From an uncultured Bacteroidales bacterium (GTDB taxonomy: Bacteria; Bacteroidota; Bacteroidia; Bacteroidales; Muribaculaceae): a stretch of DNA of 64,000 nt. The first letter of the stretch is position 1, and each line of letters opens with the position of its first letter. The notes below the pieces were generated by a model that worked only from the letters and a program-made list of their open reading frames with translations, did no database searches and had not been told where the DNA came from. The DNA lies in assembly GCA_902776435.1 (NCBI GenBank), contig CACYQB010000013.1, forward strand, positions 1 through 64,000. Direction: 5' to 3'. Shown piece after piece: positions 8,409 through 17,400 of this stretch. Made by a program: the position numbers and the translations under genes.

Positions 8409-8954
8409 TTACAACCTCCAGCCGACGCTGATATAGAGTGAAGTGAGCGGTCGACGGCGAATGTTTCTGGAATCTTCGTAGTTGATGGATGGAGCCCAGC
8501 CTGCACGAATCATTAAGCCACTCTTGGTCTGTAGACGGTAGCCAATATTGCCGAACACGAAGTATCCGAAACTCCTGTCCGTCGTTGGCCAATATGCATG
8601 TCCACCGTATTCTGGAAACTCTATCCGTTCGCCATAGTATCCCAGGCTACAACCGAGACCCAATTCCAGTTTCTGCTCGTTTTTGCCCAGCAGGTAATTA
8701 ACTTCAAGCGGGAAAGCAAAACCTTGTACCTTAGTGGCGCTGGGACTCATGTAAGCGTGTGTGCCCTGAGTATAACCGACGCCCACACGATAGCCAAAAC
8801 CGTGGTTGCCCTTAAAACGGCTGTCAAAGTTAACACCGACAATGTTATGGACACCCAAGGCTTCGATAGAGATGCTGCGCTCGGTTCTTTCTTGCGCCAT
8901 GGCAGCGATGCATCCCAGCAGGGCCAAAATCGATAAAAGTAATGTCTTTTTCAT
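8409..8954 (-). CDS. Outer-membrane beta-barrel protein
   Basis: The product has 181 residues. A signal peptide (MKKTLLLSILALLGCIAAMAQ) is followed by strands such as SISIEALGVHNIVGVNFDSRF and GFGYRVGVGYTQG, and the C-terminus is LYISVGWRL. Size and pattern fit an 8-strand outer-membrane barrel. A promoter-like TATCTTTG lies at 8996-9003, 42 bases before the start, so it may be transcribed apart from the genes at 9071 and above. Function unknown. Confidence 0.8.
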   Translation of the reverse strand: MKKTLLLSILALLGCIAAMAQERTERSISIEALGVHNIVGVNFDSRFKGNHGFGYRVGVGYTQGTHAYMSPSATKVQGFAFPLEVNYLLGKNEQKLELGLGCSLGYYGERIEFPEYGGHAYWPTTDRSFGYFVFGNIGYRLQTKSGLMIRAGWAPSINYEDSRNIRRRPLTSLYISVGWRL

Positions 8955-8995
8955 CTCCGTAAATGATTAATCGGTTTTAGTAATATTCTGGTTTG

Positions 8996-9003
8996 CAAAG
9001 ATA
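8996..9003 (-). promoter_or_regulatory. -7 promoter box before the barrel gene at 8409-8954
   Basis: The minus strand reads TATCTTTG followed by CA, a strong match to the TAnnTTTG consensus, about 42 bases before the ATG. Confidence 0.55.
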
Positions 9004-9070
9004 CATAATATTTTCGGAAAACTTTTACCCCCCCCATTTTAACATTTTGTTAACACTTCTTGGGCTAGTA

Positions 9071-9862
9071 TCACAAGATGCGGCCTGCAAGGCGGATGGT
9101 GATGACGGGATAGACCGTGTTGCGGCCGAAGGAGGCTTGGCTCTTATACGCTACTTGGGTAAGGCGTTTGCCGGTTATTCCGTCATAGAGCCTGGGTTTG
9201 CCCCAAAACTGCACGCCGAGGTCAAGTTGTACGTTCAGGCGGCGAGCGCCGGGAACCGCACGGCCAAAACCGATACCCAGGTAGGGACGGAAACGGTTCG
9301 TTAGCATGTAGGCACTAAACGAACCTTCGGCACTGGTAGGAACCAGATAGCCATAATACCCGATCGTCGCAGGGCCCATTTCGGCAGGGACGTCGGCATA
9401 GTCGCCGCGGCGAACGTTGAAGTCGGCAATCTTTCTCCAAGCCCCGTAATCGGCATTCTCGAGAGATTCCACTCGCCGATGCCAAGCCAGATATGCACCC
9501 ACGGTCACGTGGAAGCCCGATTTTGACGGTTTGAAGGGGTAATAGTCCATCAACAGGTGTCCCGATGAATTAGTGAGATGGGTATCAGCCTTTTGCTCGG
9601 GCAATGGCTCAAGGTCAGGGTCAAGCAGATAAAGCTTCTTGTTGAGATCCTCATAGTCCTCATAGCCATGAAAATAGATTCCCAGCAGATCCACACCAGC
9701 CCTGAGGCCGAAATGGTCGGTCATCATCGTGCCCATGTCAATCGTGAGACCAGTAGAGCCAAGACCTCCCGACAGGCTGAAATGCTGAAACACATTGCCC
9801 TCCTGCCCCAGGCAGGAGAGACTGCACAACCCAAATACCGCTAGAAATAGTTTTGCTTTCAT
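9071..9862 (-). CDS. Putative outer-membrane beta-barrel protein
   Basis: This 263-residue product has a signal peptide (MKAKLFLAVFGLCSLSCLGQ). The sequence is strand-like and Gly/aromatic-rich: LSGGLGSTGLTIDMGTMM near the start, YLGIGFGRAVP in the middle, and ITIRLAGRIL at the end. It is larger than the neighbouring small barrels, which would allow 10-12 strands. It is the last of a closely spaced run of exported proteins (9071-11967) downstream of the TonB-type receptor at 11994-14567. I infer a shared envelope role with those lipoproteins but cannot name it. Confidence 0.72.
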   Translation of the reverse strand: MKAKLFLAVFGLCSLSCLGQEGNVFQHFSLSGGLGSTGLTIDMGTMMTDHFGLRAGVDLLGIYFHGYEDYEDLNKKLYLLDPDLEPLPEQKADTHLTNSSGHLLMDYYPFKPSKSGFHVTVGAYLAWHRRVESLENADYGAWRKIADFNVRRGDYADVPAEMGPATIGYYGYLVPTSAEGSFSAYMLTNRFRPYLGIGFGRAVPGARRLNVQLDLGVQFWGKPRLYDGITGKRLTQVAYKSQASFGRNTVYPVITIRLAGRIL

Positions 9863-9868
9863 TGTTGA

Positions 9869-10291
9869 TTACTCATGCATGACAAAGCCATAGTAGTATT
9901 GACGATCAGGAGAGAATGCAAAGGGGTACTCGTTCTTGTCCTGCAGGATGAGCGCCAAGCAATAGATGCGGAACTTCACGGTAATGCCGGGTTTCAGAAC
10001 CTGCCCAGGGAAGTCGTTGCGTTGAAAGTATAGATAATTTCCATTGACAGGAGCGCCCTTGGCCTTGGCATCCTCGGGGGCTTTGGTGATTTCACACCAC
10101 ACCCACAAATCAGGATCATACCATTCCACGACCGCATCGGACTTTAAAGGCAACTCGACGATGGTTGCCTCGTAAATGCCCTTGGTGCGGCACTCTTGCA
10201 GGGACTCGGGACCGGTTGTCACCTCTTCCTTGCAACCAGTGAGCAAGCCAGCAACAAATAGCATCATCAAATAAAATGATATCTTCTTCAT
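9869..10291 (-). CDS. Small lipoprotein
   Basis: This 140-residue product begins MKKISFYLMMLFVAGLLTGCKEE, a type II signal with lipobox LLTGC. The rest includes KPGITVKFRIYCLA and has no domain I recognise. Its leader resembles that of the next lipoprotein at 10319 (MKKISLYLLMILATGMFTSC) at both protein and DNA level, so their 5' ends probably arose by duplication. It is separated by only 6 bases from the barrel gene at 9071. Confidence 0.72.
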   Translation of the reverse strand: MKKISFYLMMLFVAGLLTGCKEEVTTGPESLQECRTKGIYEATIVELPLKSDAVVEWYDPDLWVWCEITKAPEDAKAKGAPVNGNYLYFQRNDFPGQVLKPGITVKFRIYCLALILQDKNEYPFAFSPDRQYYYGFVMHE

Positions 10292-10318
10292 GATTGTTCT
10301 CCTTTCTATTTCTTACAG

Positions 10319-10864
10319 TTACTGCTTGACTGCTCGCCAAACCATTCGGATATAGGTCGTATTATAATTGTCGCTTTTACCATATCCTTTAGGAGCGATG
10401 CGGTCAGTGATCATTCTGCCGGCACCCTCGGTCAAATCAAGCGATACGACTTTCATAGCATCTATTGAGTAGTGGGTGTCAGACCAGGCTTCAGGCTCGC
10501 TAGTAACATAGATGTGTTTATCCCTAACAACGTAATGGCTTGTGCTTGCTTCGCCTGAAAGGGATTCCAATTCAATGGTTCCATCAGGATGCATGACAGT
10601 GGGCAAACCTTTGACTTCATACCTGTTTGATATTGTTTGATTGTCATAGTAGAAACTGTATTCCCGTTCCCACTTGTAAGTACTCAGAGCTTGCTCTAAT
10701 TCAGCCTCAGAGAAATTGAGGTTGGCATCCACGAGTGTTCCTGTCTCGAGAAACACCTTGCCATTGCCGTCTTGAACACGCGTGATTTCAGGTTCATCAT
10801 CGCCACACGAGGTAAACATACCGGTAGCGAGGATCATCAGTAAATACAATGATATCTTCTTCAT
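10319..10864 (-). CDS. Putative lipoprotein
   Basis: The product has 181 residues with the lipobox GMFTSCGDD after MKKISLYLLMILAT. The mature protein contains LETGTLVDANLNFSEAELEQ and a C-terminal YNTTYIRMVWRAVKQ. No family recognised. It sits between two other lipoprotein genes, 27 and 50 bases away, in a run that follows a TonB-type receptor. This suggests a surface or periplasmic accessory protein. Confidence 0.72.
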   Translation of the reverse strand: MKKISLYLLMILATGMFTSCGDDEPEITRVQDGNGKVFLETGTLVDANLNFSEAELEQALSTYKWEREYSFYYDNQTISNRYEVKGLPTVMHPDGTIELESLSGEASTSHYVVRDKHIYVTSEPEAWSDTHYSIDAMKVVSLDLTEGAGRMITDRIAPKGYGKSDNYNTTYIRMVWRAVKQ

Positions 10865-10914
10865 GATGTTATAAAATGATTAGGTTAGTTTTATGATTAA
10901 GTTGAAATTGATGT

Positions 10915-11967
10915 TTATCGGCCATTCTTCACCACTGCAATGGCGGTGATGCCCAGATTGTCTAATGAAATGGTCTTGCTATCGTAAAAGATCATTTCAT
11001 AGTATTCTATAATATCCTCGGGAATGGTTATATTCTCGGGCAGTATCATGCGCTGTAAATTCTTGTAGATTCTAGACCGCCTGAAATTTCCGCCGACATC
11101 ATTTACCAGAACATAGGTGTCCATTCCGTCAGCAACAACTTGTGTCGCCTTAAAATCGTACTCATCATTCAAGACGGTTTTCATCCCATCGATAAACACT
11201 GCAGGGACATAATGAGCGCCACCAGGACTCAACGTAGTCCTTTCAGCTCCCAGGATGAAGGCGTGTCCATTAACCAGGCGTGATGCCGACGGAATAAATG
11301 TCTGGGGCAAATCGTAATTCTTGCCGTTCCACCAGTACATGTATTTCCCACCCACTTGATAGCTCTCATAGGTAATCAAGACATCATAACCGCTGCGGTC
11401 ACAGCCAAAGGTGTGTCCGAATCCCTCCTCTGGGGCGGAGTTCAGTCCTCCAAACTCGACTGTCCTTCCGTTGATCCAGGTATAAGGCTTGCTGGCAGAG
11501 ACTGTGAAAGAGACAATGCCATTGCTGACACAGATTGTGTTGAAATTCACGTTCCTGTCTAATTCATATAGCCGCTCGAAATCCTTATGGACCCACACGG
11601 TATTGTCGGCAGTGTTTTCCTGGACAGTATAAACGATACCGTTTTCAACGGCCATGCACCAGATGGTCTCCTGGGTCGTGCACACTGTCGTGCCATCCTT
11701 GACCACACTATAGGAGCCATCTTGATTGGCAATTGAAGCATACCAGTCGCTGCCTTCGCTCAGCAGCTCAAGGATGCGACCATCTTCAGCACATTGATAA
11801 ATCGTGTCGCCATCAAGGTTATAGATCATTTCAGGATGGCCCATAAACCCATGTGTGGCCAAATAGAGGTCCTCGCCCCCGGTGGGATTGGGCCTGGGTT
11901 CGTCACTTTCGTTGGTGCAAGACACCAGTGCCAGCATTCCGATAAGGAAAAATAAATAATTCTTCAT
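10915..11967 (-). CDS. Putative lipoprotein, paralog of the protein at 7288-8343
   Basis: This 350-residue protein has the lipobox ALVSCTNES. Beta-rich repeats include MIYNLDGDTIYQCAEDG, GSDWYASIANQDG and CTTQETIWCMAVENG, and several correspond one-to-one with the 351-residue lipoprotein at 7288. A propeller-like or WG-like fold is plausible; no catalytic motif is seen. It lies 26 bases after the TonB-type receptor gene, where an accessory surface lipoprotein would be expected, but it does not look like SusD. Confidence 0.75.
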   Translation of the reverse strand: MKNYLFFLIGMLALVSCTNESDEPRPNPTGGEDLYLATHGFMGHPEMIYNLDGDTIYQCAEDGRILELLSEGSDWYASIANQDGSYSVVKDGTTVCTTQETIWCMAVENGIVYTVQENTADNTVWVHKDFERLYELDRNVNFNTICVSNGIVSFTVSASKPYTWINGRTVEFGGLNSAPEEGFGHTFGCDRSGYDVLITYESYQVGGKYMYWWNGKNYDLPQTFIPSASRLVNGHAFILGAERTTLSPGGAHYVPAVFIDGMKTVLNDEYDFKATQVVADGMDTYVLVNDVGGNFRRSRIYKNLQRMILPENITIPEDIIEYYEMIFYDSKTISLDNLGITAIAVVKNGR

Positions 11968-11993
11968 GATAGTTGTGTTATTGATTGTGATGA

Positions 11994-14567
11994 TTAATTG
12001 TCTTGGGTACGGCGCAAGGGTGCGTCGTTGCCGCTGCGCTTCTTGAACGGGTTACTGATGGAGTTGATGGTCCAACGTACCATCAGCGAGATGCCCCGTG
12101 TGTAGTTATAACTATAGGTCTCATTATGCGCATTCATGTAGCGTGTTTCACTCCAGGACGGCGTGCTACGGCGGAAGATGTCATTGGCGGTTACTCCCAG
12201 CAGCAGGCGGTTCTTGAACAAAGAGGCCATGGCACTCAAGTTCACCCCAAGGATTGAGCTGTTTCTTGTGAATCCGCTGGTCCACGGTGTGCTGTAGAGC
12301 GCATTGCATCCCAGCAGGAACTTACGCGCCACGGTGAACTGGGCATTGAGCGAGAGAACGGCATAGGGCCTGTCCTCAATCCTCGTGCCATCCAGATAAG
12401 GATAGGCGACATGGGGCAGTGTCATACTCGACTGCACGCCCAGGTTTACCCATGAATTGCTGTAGTTGTAGCCCAAGTCCAGCGACCAGGCATGTGAGTG
12501 CTTGATGTTGATGGGATGCTCACTGATGATGCCCGATGGCATATACTCCACAATGCGCTGGATGGCATTGTCCATGAGCCGATAGCTCAGCGAGGAGGTG
12601 AAGCCCTTGTAGTTAGCATTCAGGGCCAACCGATGAGTCACCGACGGCTGCAACAAGGGGTTGCCTGTCGTTTCCTGATAGGTGTTGATGTAATAGGACG
12701 TGGGGCGCAGTTCGTTGTAGGTGGGTCGCCTCAATATGCGGCCGTAGTACAGCACCAGGTCAACATCATGCGACGGCTTGAATCCCACACTGGCACTGGG
12801 CAGCACGTTGTGATATGTCTTGTTGAGGACAAAGCCCTTGCTATCGGTGCGGGTGTGGTCATACTCATAGCGCAGTCCCGCATTCAGGCGCCACCTGCCC
12901 CAAGTTTTAGCCAGAGTGTAATAGACGCCGAGCCAGTCATTGTCACGTTTGTTGGTTTGTGTGAGGTCGTTCTGATGAATTACCGCATTGCTCGCAGTAT
13001 AACCCCATTCGATGCCCGTGTGATTATTCCACCCGTCGGAAACAAAGTCATATTTGGCCGAAGCCGTCACGATATTATAATCATTGGTGTCGACTATAAA
13101 GTATTGTTTAATGATTGTGGAGGACTCACCGTCGGGGTTAAGAGTAGGCTTAATATACTCATAGAGATTTTGGTCGTCTCGCTGTCGTGATGTCGCATAG
13201 TCGGCTATCAGCAGCAGTTGTGAGTGGTCATTGCGTTGCCACAGGTAACTGGCCGATGTGCTATTGCGCTTGATGATGTCTTCAGTAACTGCGAATCCGT
13301 GAAGGTATTGGGCGGTCTTCAGCCTTGAGAATTGGTCGAGATTCAATTTGCGGTAATTGCCATTGAACTGCAAGCCGAAGACGCTCTTGGGTGTGAAGGC
13401 GTAATTCAAACCAGCAAAAAACTGGAAATCATCCCCGCTGCTTTGGTAGGATGTCGAGTCAGTTTTTGTATAACTCCACGGTTCCGTATCATTTCCTGCG
13501 ATTTCGGTCAACCCTTGAGTAAAAGCGACCGTGTTTAAATGGCCATAGGAGAATGAGGCGTTGCCCGACAACTTATCGCGCTTGCCATCGATGGTGACGG
13601 TAGTGGTATTGGATTTCTTGTGTCTGATGTCGAGCACATTCATCAGGCTGGCGCCCAAATTGTCTTTGTAAGGGCTGTGGGTGTACAGCTTGACAACGGC
13701 GGCCACATTGGAGGCATATTGGGCATCAGGCTCTCGGATGATCTCCAAGCGCTTGATATTTTGCGAGGTGACGGCTTTCAGCTCTGCGTTGTTGGTGATG
13801 CGGCGGTCATTGATATAGACCTCGGTCTTGCCGTCGCGGCCGATGAGGGAGATGTCCTCGTTCATGCCCACGATAACACCGGGCGTCCAGCGCAGCAGAT
13901 CGAGTGCGTTGCCGGCATTACCCATGATGGTGCCGCCCAGGTTGCGCAGGGTGTAATTGGCGCCGTCGCGTTCAATCTGCATCTTGGCAGCAGTAACCAC
14001 GGTTTCCTTGAGGGCGGTAATGTCGGGGTACATCTTGATGGTACCCACGTTGTCACGGCTGCACAGGCGATAGGCGGGTTTGTAGCCCACGTAAGTGACA
14101 CGGGCGATGACCTTGCCGTGCTCGATGGGGATGACGAAGCGGCCGCTCTCGTTGGTCACGCCGCCTCCCACCATCGTCGAGTCGGCAGGGTTGAGCAGGG
14201 TGACGTTGGCATAGGGCATCGGCAGGTTGTGCTCATCGACCACCACGCCCTTGAGGCGGCGCTCGGTCTTAAGGATGGCCTCGACGTAGATTTCGCGGTT
14301 TTCCTTCCGGGTCATCTTGATGGGATAGAAACCGATCATCTGGCGTATGGCGTCGGGCACGGACTTGTTCTTGACCGTGGTCGTCACCTTGTAGTCCTCC
14401 AGGTCGTCATAGATGAAGACGATCTTGTAGCGGCTGGTATGTTGTTGCAGGTACTTCAGGGCATCGCTCATCGACACGTCACTGAAGGTGTGCGTGATAC
14501 TTTGTGCAACGGCCGTGAGCAGCAGGGCAAATGCCATGCACATGAGCAATGTGATGGTTCGCTTCAT
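11994..14567 (-). CDS. TonB-type outer-membrane receptor with STN domain (cassette 1)
   Basis: This 857-residue protein begins with a signal peptide (MKRTITLLMCMAFALLLTAVAQ). Next come an STN-type domain (about 23-95, FSDVSMSDALKYLQQ), a carboxypeptidase-regulatory-like domain (about 105-180, PMPYANVTLLNPADSTMVGG), a plug region and a large beta-barrel of the OMP_b-brl_3 kind. STN domains in such receptors talk to an inner-membrane anti-sigma factor. The FecR-like anti-sigma and ECF sigma genes lie directly upstream (14576-15741), so this is the receptor of a cell-surface signalling cassette. No SusD partner is present. It is the only intact copy of three in the window. The ligand is unknown. 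Confidence 0.85.
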   Translation of the reverse strand: MKRTITLLMCMAFALLLTAVAQSITHTFSDVSMSDALKYLQQHTSRYKIVFIYDDLEDYKVTTTVKNKSVPDAIRQMIGFYPIKMTRKENREIYVEAILKTERRLKGVVVDEHNLPMPYANVTLLNPADSTMVGGGVTNESGRFVIPIEHGKVIARVTYVGYKPAYRLCSRDNVGTIKMYPDITALKETVVTAAKMQIERDGANYTLRNLGGTIMGNAGNALDLLRWTPGVIVGMNEDISLIGRDGKTEVYINDRRITNNAELKAVTSQNIKRLEIIREPDAQYASNVAAVVKLYTHSPYKDNLGASLMNVLDIRHKKSNTTTVTIDGKRDKLSGNASFSYGHLNTVAFTQGLTEIAGNDTEPWSYTKTDSTSYQSSGDDFQFFAGLNYAFTPKSVFGLQFNGNYRKLNLDQFSRLKTAQYLHGFAVTEDIIKRNSTSASYLWQRNDHSQLLLIADYATSRQRDDQNLYEYIKPTLNPDGESSTIIKQYFIVDTNDYNIVTASAKYDFVSDGWNNHTGIEWGYTASNAVIHQNDLTQTNKRDNDWLGVYYTLAKTWGRWRLNAGLRYEYDHTRTDSKGFVLNKTYHNVLPSASVGFKPSHDVDLVLYYGRILRRPTYNELRPTSYYINTYQETTGNPLLQPSVTHRLALNANYKGFTSSLSYRLMDNAIQRIVEYMPSGIISEHPINIKHSHAWSLDLGYNYSNSWVNLGVQSSMTLPHVAYPYLDGTRIEDRPYAVLSLNAQFTVARKFLLGCNALYSTPWTSGFTRNSSILGVNLSAMASLFKNRLLLGVTANDIFRRSTPSWSETRYMNAHNETYSYNYTRGISLMVRWTINSISNPFKKRSGNDAPLRRTQDN

Positions 14568-14575
14568 GGATAAGA

Positions 14576-15244
14576 TTACTTTGAGTCTTTCGATTCCACA
14601 ATCAGCTGGTTACCCTCGTGCCGGATGGAGATGGCATCGAAGCTGTTGAGCATCTCGACCACCTTGTCCAGCGAGTATTCCGGTTCCCATTGATAGAACA
14701 GGCGCAGTGAGCGCACATCGTCCGAGCGATATTCCACCTCCACGCCATAGTGGGCAGCGAGTTCGGCGAGCACCTGCTCCAGAGGAACTTCCTCAAACAG
14801 GCGGGGACCGGCAGCCATCGACAAGGTGTCGGGCGTGGGTGCCAGCGCTTCATCGGTGACGGTATTCTCTGGGTTATTGCCTTGCTGGACGACCTTCTCG
14901 GGCTGGTTTTCGCTGTGCTTAAGGCCGAAAAAGCCTGTATGCACCGCTGCAATGGCGATGCCCACACAAGCCATTACCACAACGGCTGCGGCGGCGATCT
15001 TGCGCCACAGGGGCACGATGACGGCCCGCTCATGCTGCTCCCCAGCCAAGCGTTGCCACTGCGCGTCAATCATCTCGTCGCTCAGCCGCTCGGCGGCTTG
15101 CTCGCTGGCAAGGGCGCTGCGGGTCTTGGCCATCAACGAGTAGAGTTCGCGGCACTCATCATCGGCAAGGATGTCCTGCCACTGCCGCTCGGTGTATTGC
15201 TCGGGATGCTCAAGCATCTTCAACAGTTGTTCGGTCTTGTTCAT
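14576..15244 (-). CDS. Short FecR-like anti-sigma factor (cassette 1)
   Basis: The start at 15244 (MNKTEQLLKMLEHPEQY) overlaps the sigma-factor stop by four bases. The 222 residues comprise an N-terminal cytoplasmic part with DDECRELYSLMAK, one membrane helix (about residues 84-105, IAAAAVVVMACVGIAIAAV) and a C-terminal DUF4974/STN-like domain (EEVPLEQVLAELAAHYGVEVEY to the end). The central FecR domain present in ordinary family members of about 300-340 residues is missing. I infer that the C-terminal domain meets the STN domain of the receptor encoded 8 bases downstream and that the N-terminus holds the sigma factor. Confidence 0.8.
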   Translation of the reverse strand: MNKTEQLLKMLEHPEQYTERQWQDILADDECRELYSLMAKTRSALASEQAAERLSDEMIDAQWQRLAGEQHERAVIVPLWRKIAAAAVVVMACVGIAIAAVHTGFFGLKHSENQPEKVVQQGNNPENTVTDEALAPTPDTLSMAAGPRLFEEVPLEQVLAELAAHYGVEVEYRSDDVRSLRLFYQWEPEYSLDKVVEMLNSFDAISIRHEGNQLIVESKDSK

Positions 15245-15741
15245 CGCTCTGGTGGTGTTAATGTTAAACGAAGTTGGTCTAGTGCGCTGCGCAGATGCTT
15301 GTAAACGGTGGTCTCGCTCACGCTCAACCGTTCGGCAATCTCGCGGAAGGTGAGCCCGTAACGGTAATGCAGCACGATGACCTCGCGGCACACAGGCGGC
15401 TCCAGGTCGGCGACACCTTGATGCAACGCACTGATCTCGGCCTCGATGTCCTCTGCTTCACGGCCGGAAACCTCACTCTCCAGCATCAGGAGTTGTCGGG
15501 CCCGTTCATCGATCTTGCGGTCACGCATCACATTCAAGCACTGGTTGCGCACGCATGACAGCAGGAACGCTTCGGCAGTCGCCTCTTGCAGCGGACGGCG
15601 GTCGGCAAGCAGCCTGGCAAAGACATCATGCACGATGTCCATGCTCTCCTCTTCGTCGTGCAAGAGGATGCTGGCCAGCCTGTACATGGCCCGGTAATGC
15701 TGCTTGAACAGCCGTTCGATTTGTCGTTTCCTGTCTGTCAT
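15241..15741 (-). CDS. ECF RNA polymerase sigma factor (cassette 1)
   Basis: From the ATG at 15741 (MTDRKRQIERLF) the product has 166 residues. A GTG at 15756 would add MYIEC. Region 2 is visible as HYRAMYRLASILLHDEEESMDIVHDVFARLL, and region 4 as YRYGLTFREIAERLSVSETTVYKHL. It belongs to the Bacteroidales FecI-like ECF group. The following anti-sigma gene overlaps its stop (ATGA). Its leader is partly conserved with that of the sigma gene at 26155-26655, including the bases just before the ATG, which may carry the autoregulated promoter. Confidence 0.87.
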   Translation of the reverse strand: MTDRKRQIERLFKQHYRAMYRLASILLHDEEESMDIVHDVFARLLADRRPLQEATAEAFLLSCVRNQCLNVMRDRKIDERARQLLMLESEVSGREAEDIEAEISALHQGVADLEPPVCREVIVLHYRYGLTFREIAERLSVSETTVYKHLRSALDQLRLTLTPPER

Positions 15742-15756
15742 ACACTCTATATACAC

Positions 15757-15835
15757 ACTCAGGTCGATTTACTAAACCCTTTTCCCATCAAAACCCACAC
15801 CCACAACCCCCAAACGGGTACTTTTGGCTTTATTT
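15757..15835 (-). promoter_or_regulatory. Leader of sigma gene 1, conserved with that of sigma gene 2
   Basis: On the minus strand this leader contains CCCGTTTGGGG, a TTTAGTAAATCG-like segment and GTGTATATAGAGTGTATGACAG running into the coding sequence. Closely similar elements in the same order precede the second sigma gene (26656-26790). It could hold an ECF-dependent promoter; the exact start point cannot be read. Confidence 0.4.
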
Positions 15836-15920
15836 AGGATGCCGTACATCCTTGCCTGGGAGCAGCAGTGTCTAATTAGCAACTCATTACCACCAGAACC
15901 AACCGAACCGAACCGAAAAA

Positions 15921-15970
15921 AAGAAGTCGAGACTGGCACCTCTTCGGTGTCAGCCTCGTTACTTCTTTTC
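15921..15970 (-). terminator. Hairpin terminator between the AAA ATPase region and sigma cassette 1
   Basis: An imperfect stem of about 20 base pairs (AAGAAGT...ACTTCTT outside, CACC/GGTG inside) closes a TCTTC loop. The minus strand continues into TTCTTTTTTTCGG. It lies about 180 bases past the stop at 16147. A short tandem of CCGAA units precedes it. Confidence 0.6.
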
Positions 15971-15990
15971 CAGACTCGCTGTCGGTTTGA

Positions 15991-16146
15991 TTATGCCGTC
16001 TTGAAGGCATCTTTCATCACTTCCTCCACCCCTGCGCTCAGTGCTCTGATGGCCGAAGGTAAATGGATATTATCATTACCGTCCTTTTTCGATGAAGCAA
16101 GCACATCCCCTTGCCCATTTTCGGAGAAATGCTCATACTCCCGAAG
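15991..16146 (-). pseudogene. Possible C-terminal gene remnant, in frame with the AAA ATPase stop
   Basis: Directly after the TGA of the ATPase gene the same frame stays open for about 51 codons. It reads LREYEHFSENGQGDVLASS, then a Lys-rich stretch, and ends SAGVEEVMKDAFKTA before TAA at 15991. Composition looks coding, but no start is seen and the ATPase family normally ends near the TGA. It may be the tail of another lost gene; I do not recognise it. Confidence 0.3.
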
Positions 16147-17400
16147 TCACACGTCCATCAGCCACTTCCACACTGGCACTACGGGTATTCCTTCTTCCGT
16201 GCTCTCCTCATCGTAAGTAATGAGCATACACTTCCAATCTTGATGTCCTTTTGCATACTTCACCAGTGGTGACACCTCCCTGTTGTAAGTAGTCTCATCC
16301 TTGATGCTGTACGACACTTGGATGGCCAGTTTCTCTTCGGGTATGATAAAGTCAATTTCCTTATCTGCATTCATATAATAAACATTCTCTTTACCATACC
16401 GTCTACAGAGTTCCACTGCTACCATATTCTCCAGCAGCGATGATTCGGAATTCATCAGGAAGAGGTTAAGTAAGCCGTTGTCTATAAAGTAATATTTCTT
16501 TTGCGATTCCTTCTCTGTCAGTTTGCCGACCTCATTTTGCATGGGTAATATCAGCCAACTGTCAGCAGCATATCCAGCATAATCTATAGTCGTTGGCACA
16601 CTGATAGGAGCTCCCGTTGCCACGATTACATTCTTCAATCTGTTATACGACAACGGCTGTTTTACGCTCTCCGCCATCTTCTTAATCAAGATGTTCATCA
16701 CGCGGTCATTCTTAATATTGTTTCGTGCGCAGATGTCACCCAGATAAATCTTTTGGTATAGGCTTGACAGCATGGCTCGCTTATTCTTAAACGACAGGAT
16801 CTCTGGCAGACCACCGTAATAGAAGTACTCGTTCAGATGTCGCTTCACCTCGCTCCGCTGTATCGTGTCATATTTCCAGTGCTCCTTCAGTTCCACCTGT
16901 TGCGCTGCCAAGTATTCTTTAAATGAATATGGGTACGCATCATAGATAAAGAATCTTCCGCCCAACGTAGTTGCCACCTCCTTGCTCAGCATCTTCGCAT
17001 TGCTGCCCGTCACATATACCCTATATTTAGCATCAGCCAGTCTCCGCACAAACTTATCCCAATGCGGAATGTTCTGCACCTCATCCAAGAACACTATAGG
17101 TTTCTTGCCATACAGTTCCAGATGAGCCTCCAGCAGACTGTTGAAGTCCTCTGTCTGAAATTCAGCCAGACGCTCATCCTCAAAGTCCACAAAAAGAATC
17201 TCGTCCCATCCCTTTCCTGCAGCCTGCAGCTGGCGCACACGCTGATATAGCAGGTACGACTTACCCGCATGTCTCACGCCAACTATCACATAGTTGCCAT
17301 TCTCTTCAAAGTCTATGGGACGGTTTACAATCACCGCCTCATCCACCTCGCATTGCTTACTAATCAGGCACTGTTTAATAACATCTTTACTGATACTCAT
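16147..17400 (-). CDS. ATP-binding protein of the AAA / DUF4143 kind
   Basis: This 417-residue protein has a Walker A motif GVRHAGKS near residue 40, a Walker B motif PIVFLDEVQN near residue 100 and a VTGSNA sensor-like motif near residue 130. A C-terminal DUF4143-type region follows, including QVSYSIKDETTYNREV and ending PVVPVWKWLMDV. Such ATPases are frequent, often mobile-associated, in gut Bacteroidales and their cellular role is not settled. It stands alone, with a hairpin downstream and an AT-rich gene-free stretch upstream. A TAACTTTG box at 17449-17456 may be its promoter. Confidence 0.85.
   Translation of the reverse strand: MSISKDVIKQCLISKQCEVDEAVIVNRPIDFEENGNYVIVGVRHAGKSYLLYQRVRQLQAAGKGWDEILFVDFEDERLAEFQTEDFNSLLEAHLELYGKKPIVFLDEVQNIPHWDKFVRRLADAKYRVYVTGSNAKMLSKEVATTLGGRFFIYDAYPYSFKEYLAAQQVELKEHWKYDTIQRSEVKRHLNEYFYYGGLPEILSFKNKRAMLSSLYQKIYLGDICARNNIKNDRVMNILIKKMAESVKQPLSYNRLKNVIVATGAPISVPTTIDYAGYAADSWLILPMQNEVGKLTEKESQKKYYFIDNGLLNLFLMNSESSLLENMVAVELCRRYGKENVYYMNADKEIDFIIPEEKLAIQVSYSIKDETTYNREVSPLVKYAKGHQDWKCMLITYDEESTEEGIPVVPVWKWLMDV

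Noticed and set aside
13620-14573. 317-codon plus-strand frame opposite the receptor N-terminus
   Set aside because: The same shadow appears opposite the other receptor copies (21917-22390, 24910-25419), so it reflects the conserved opposite-strand coding, not a gene.
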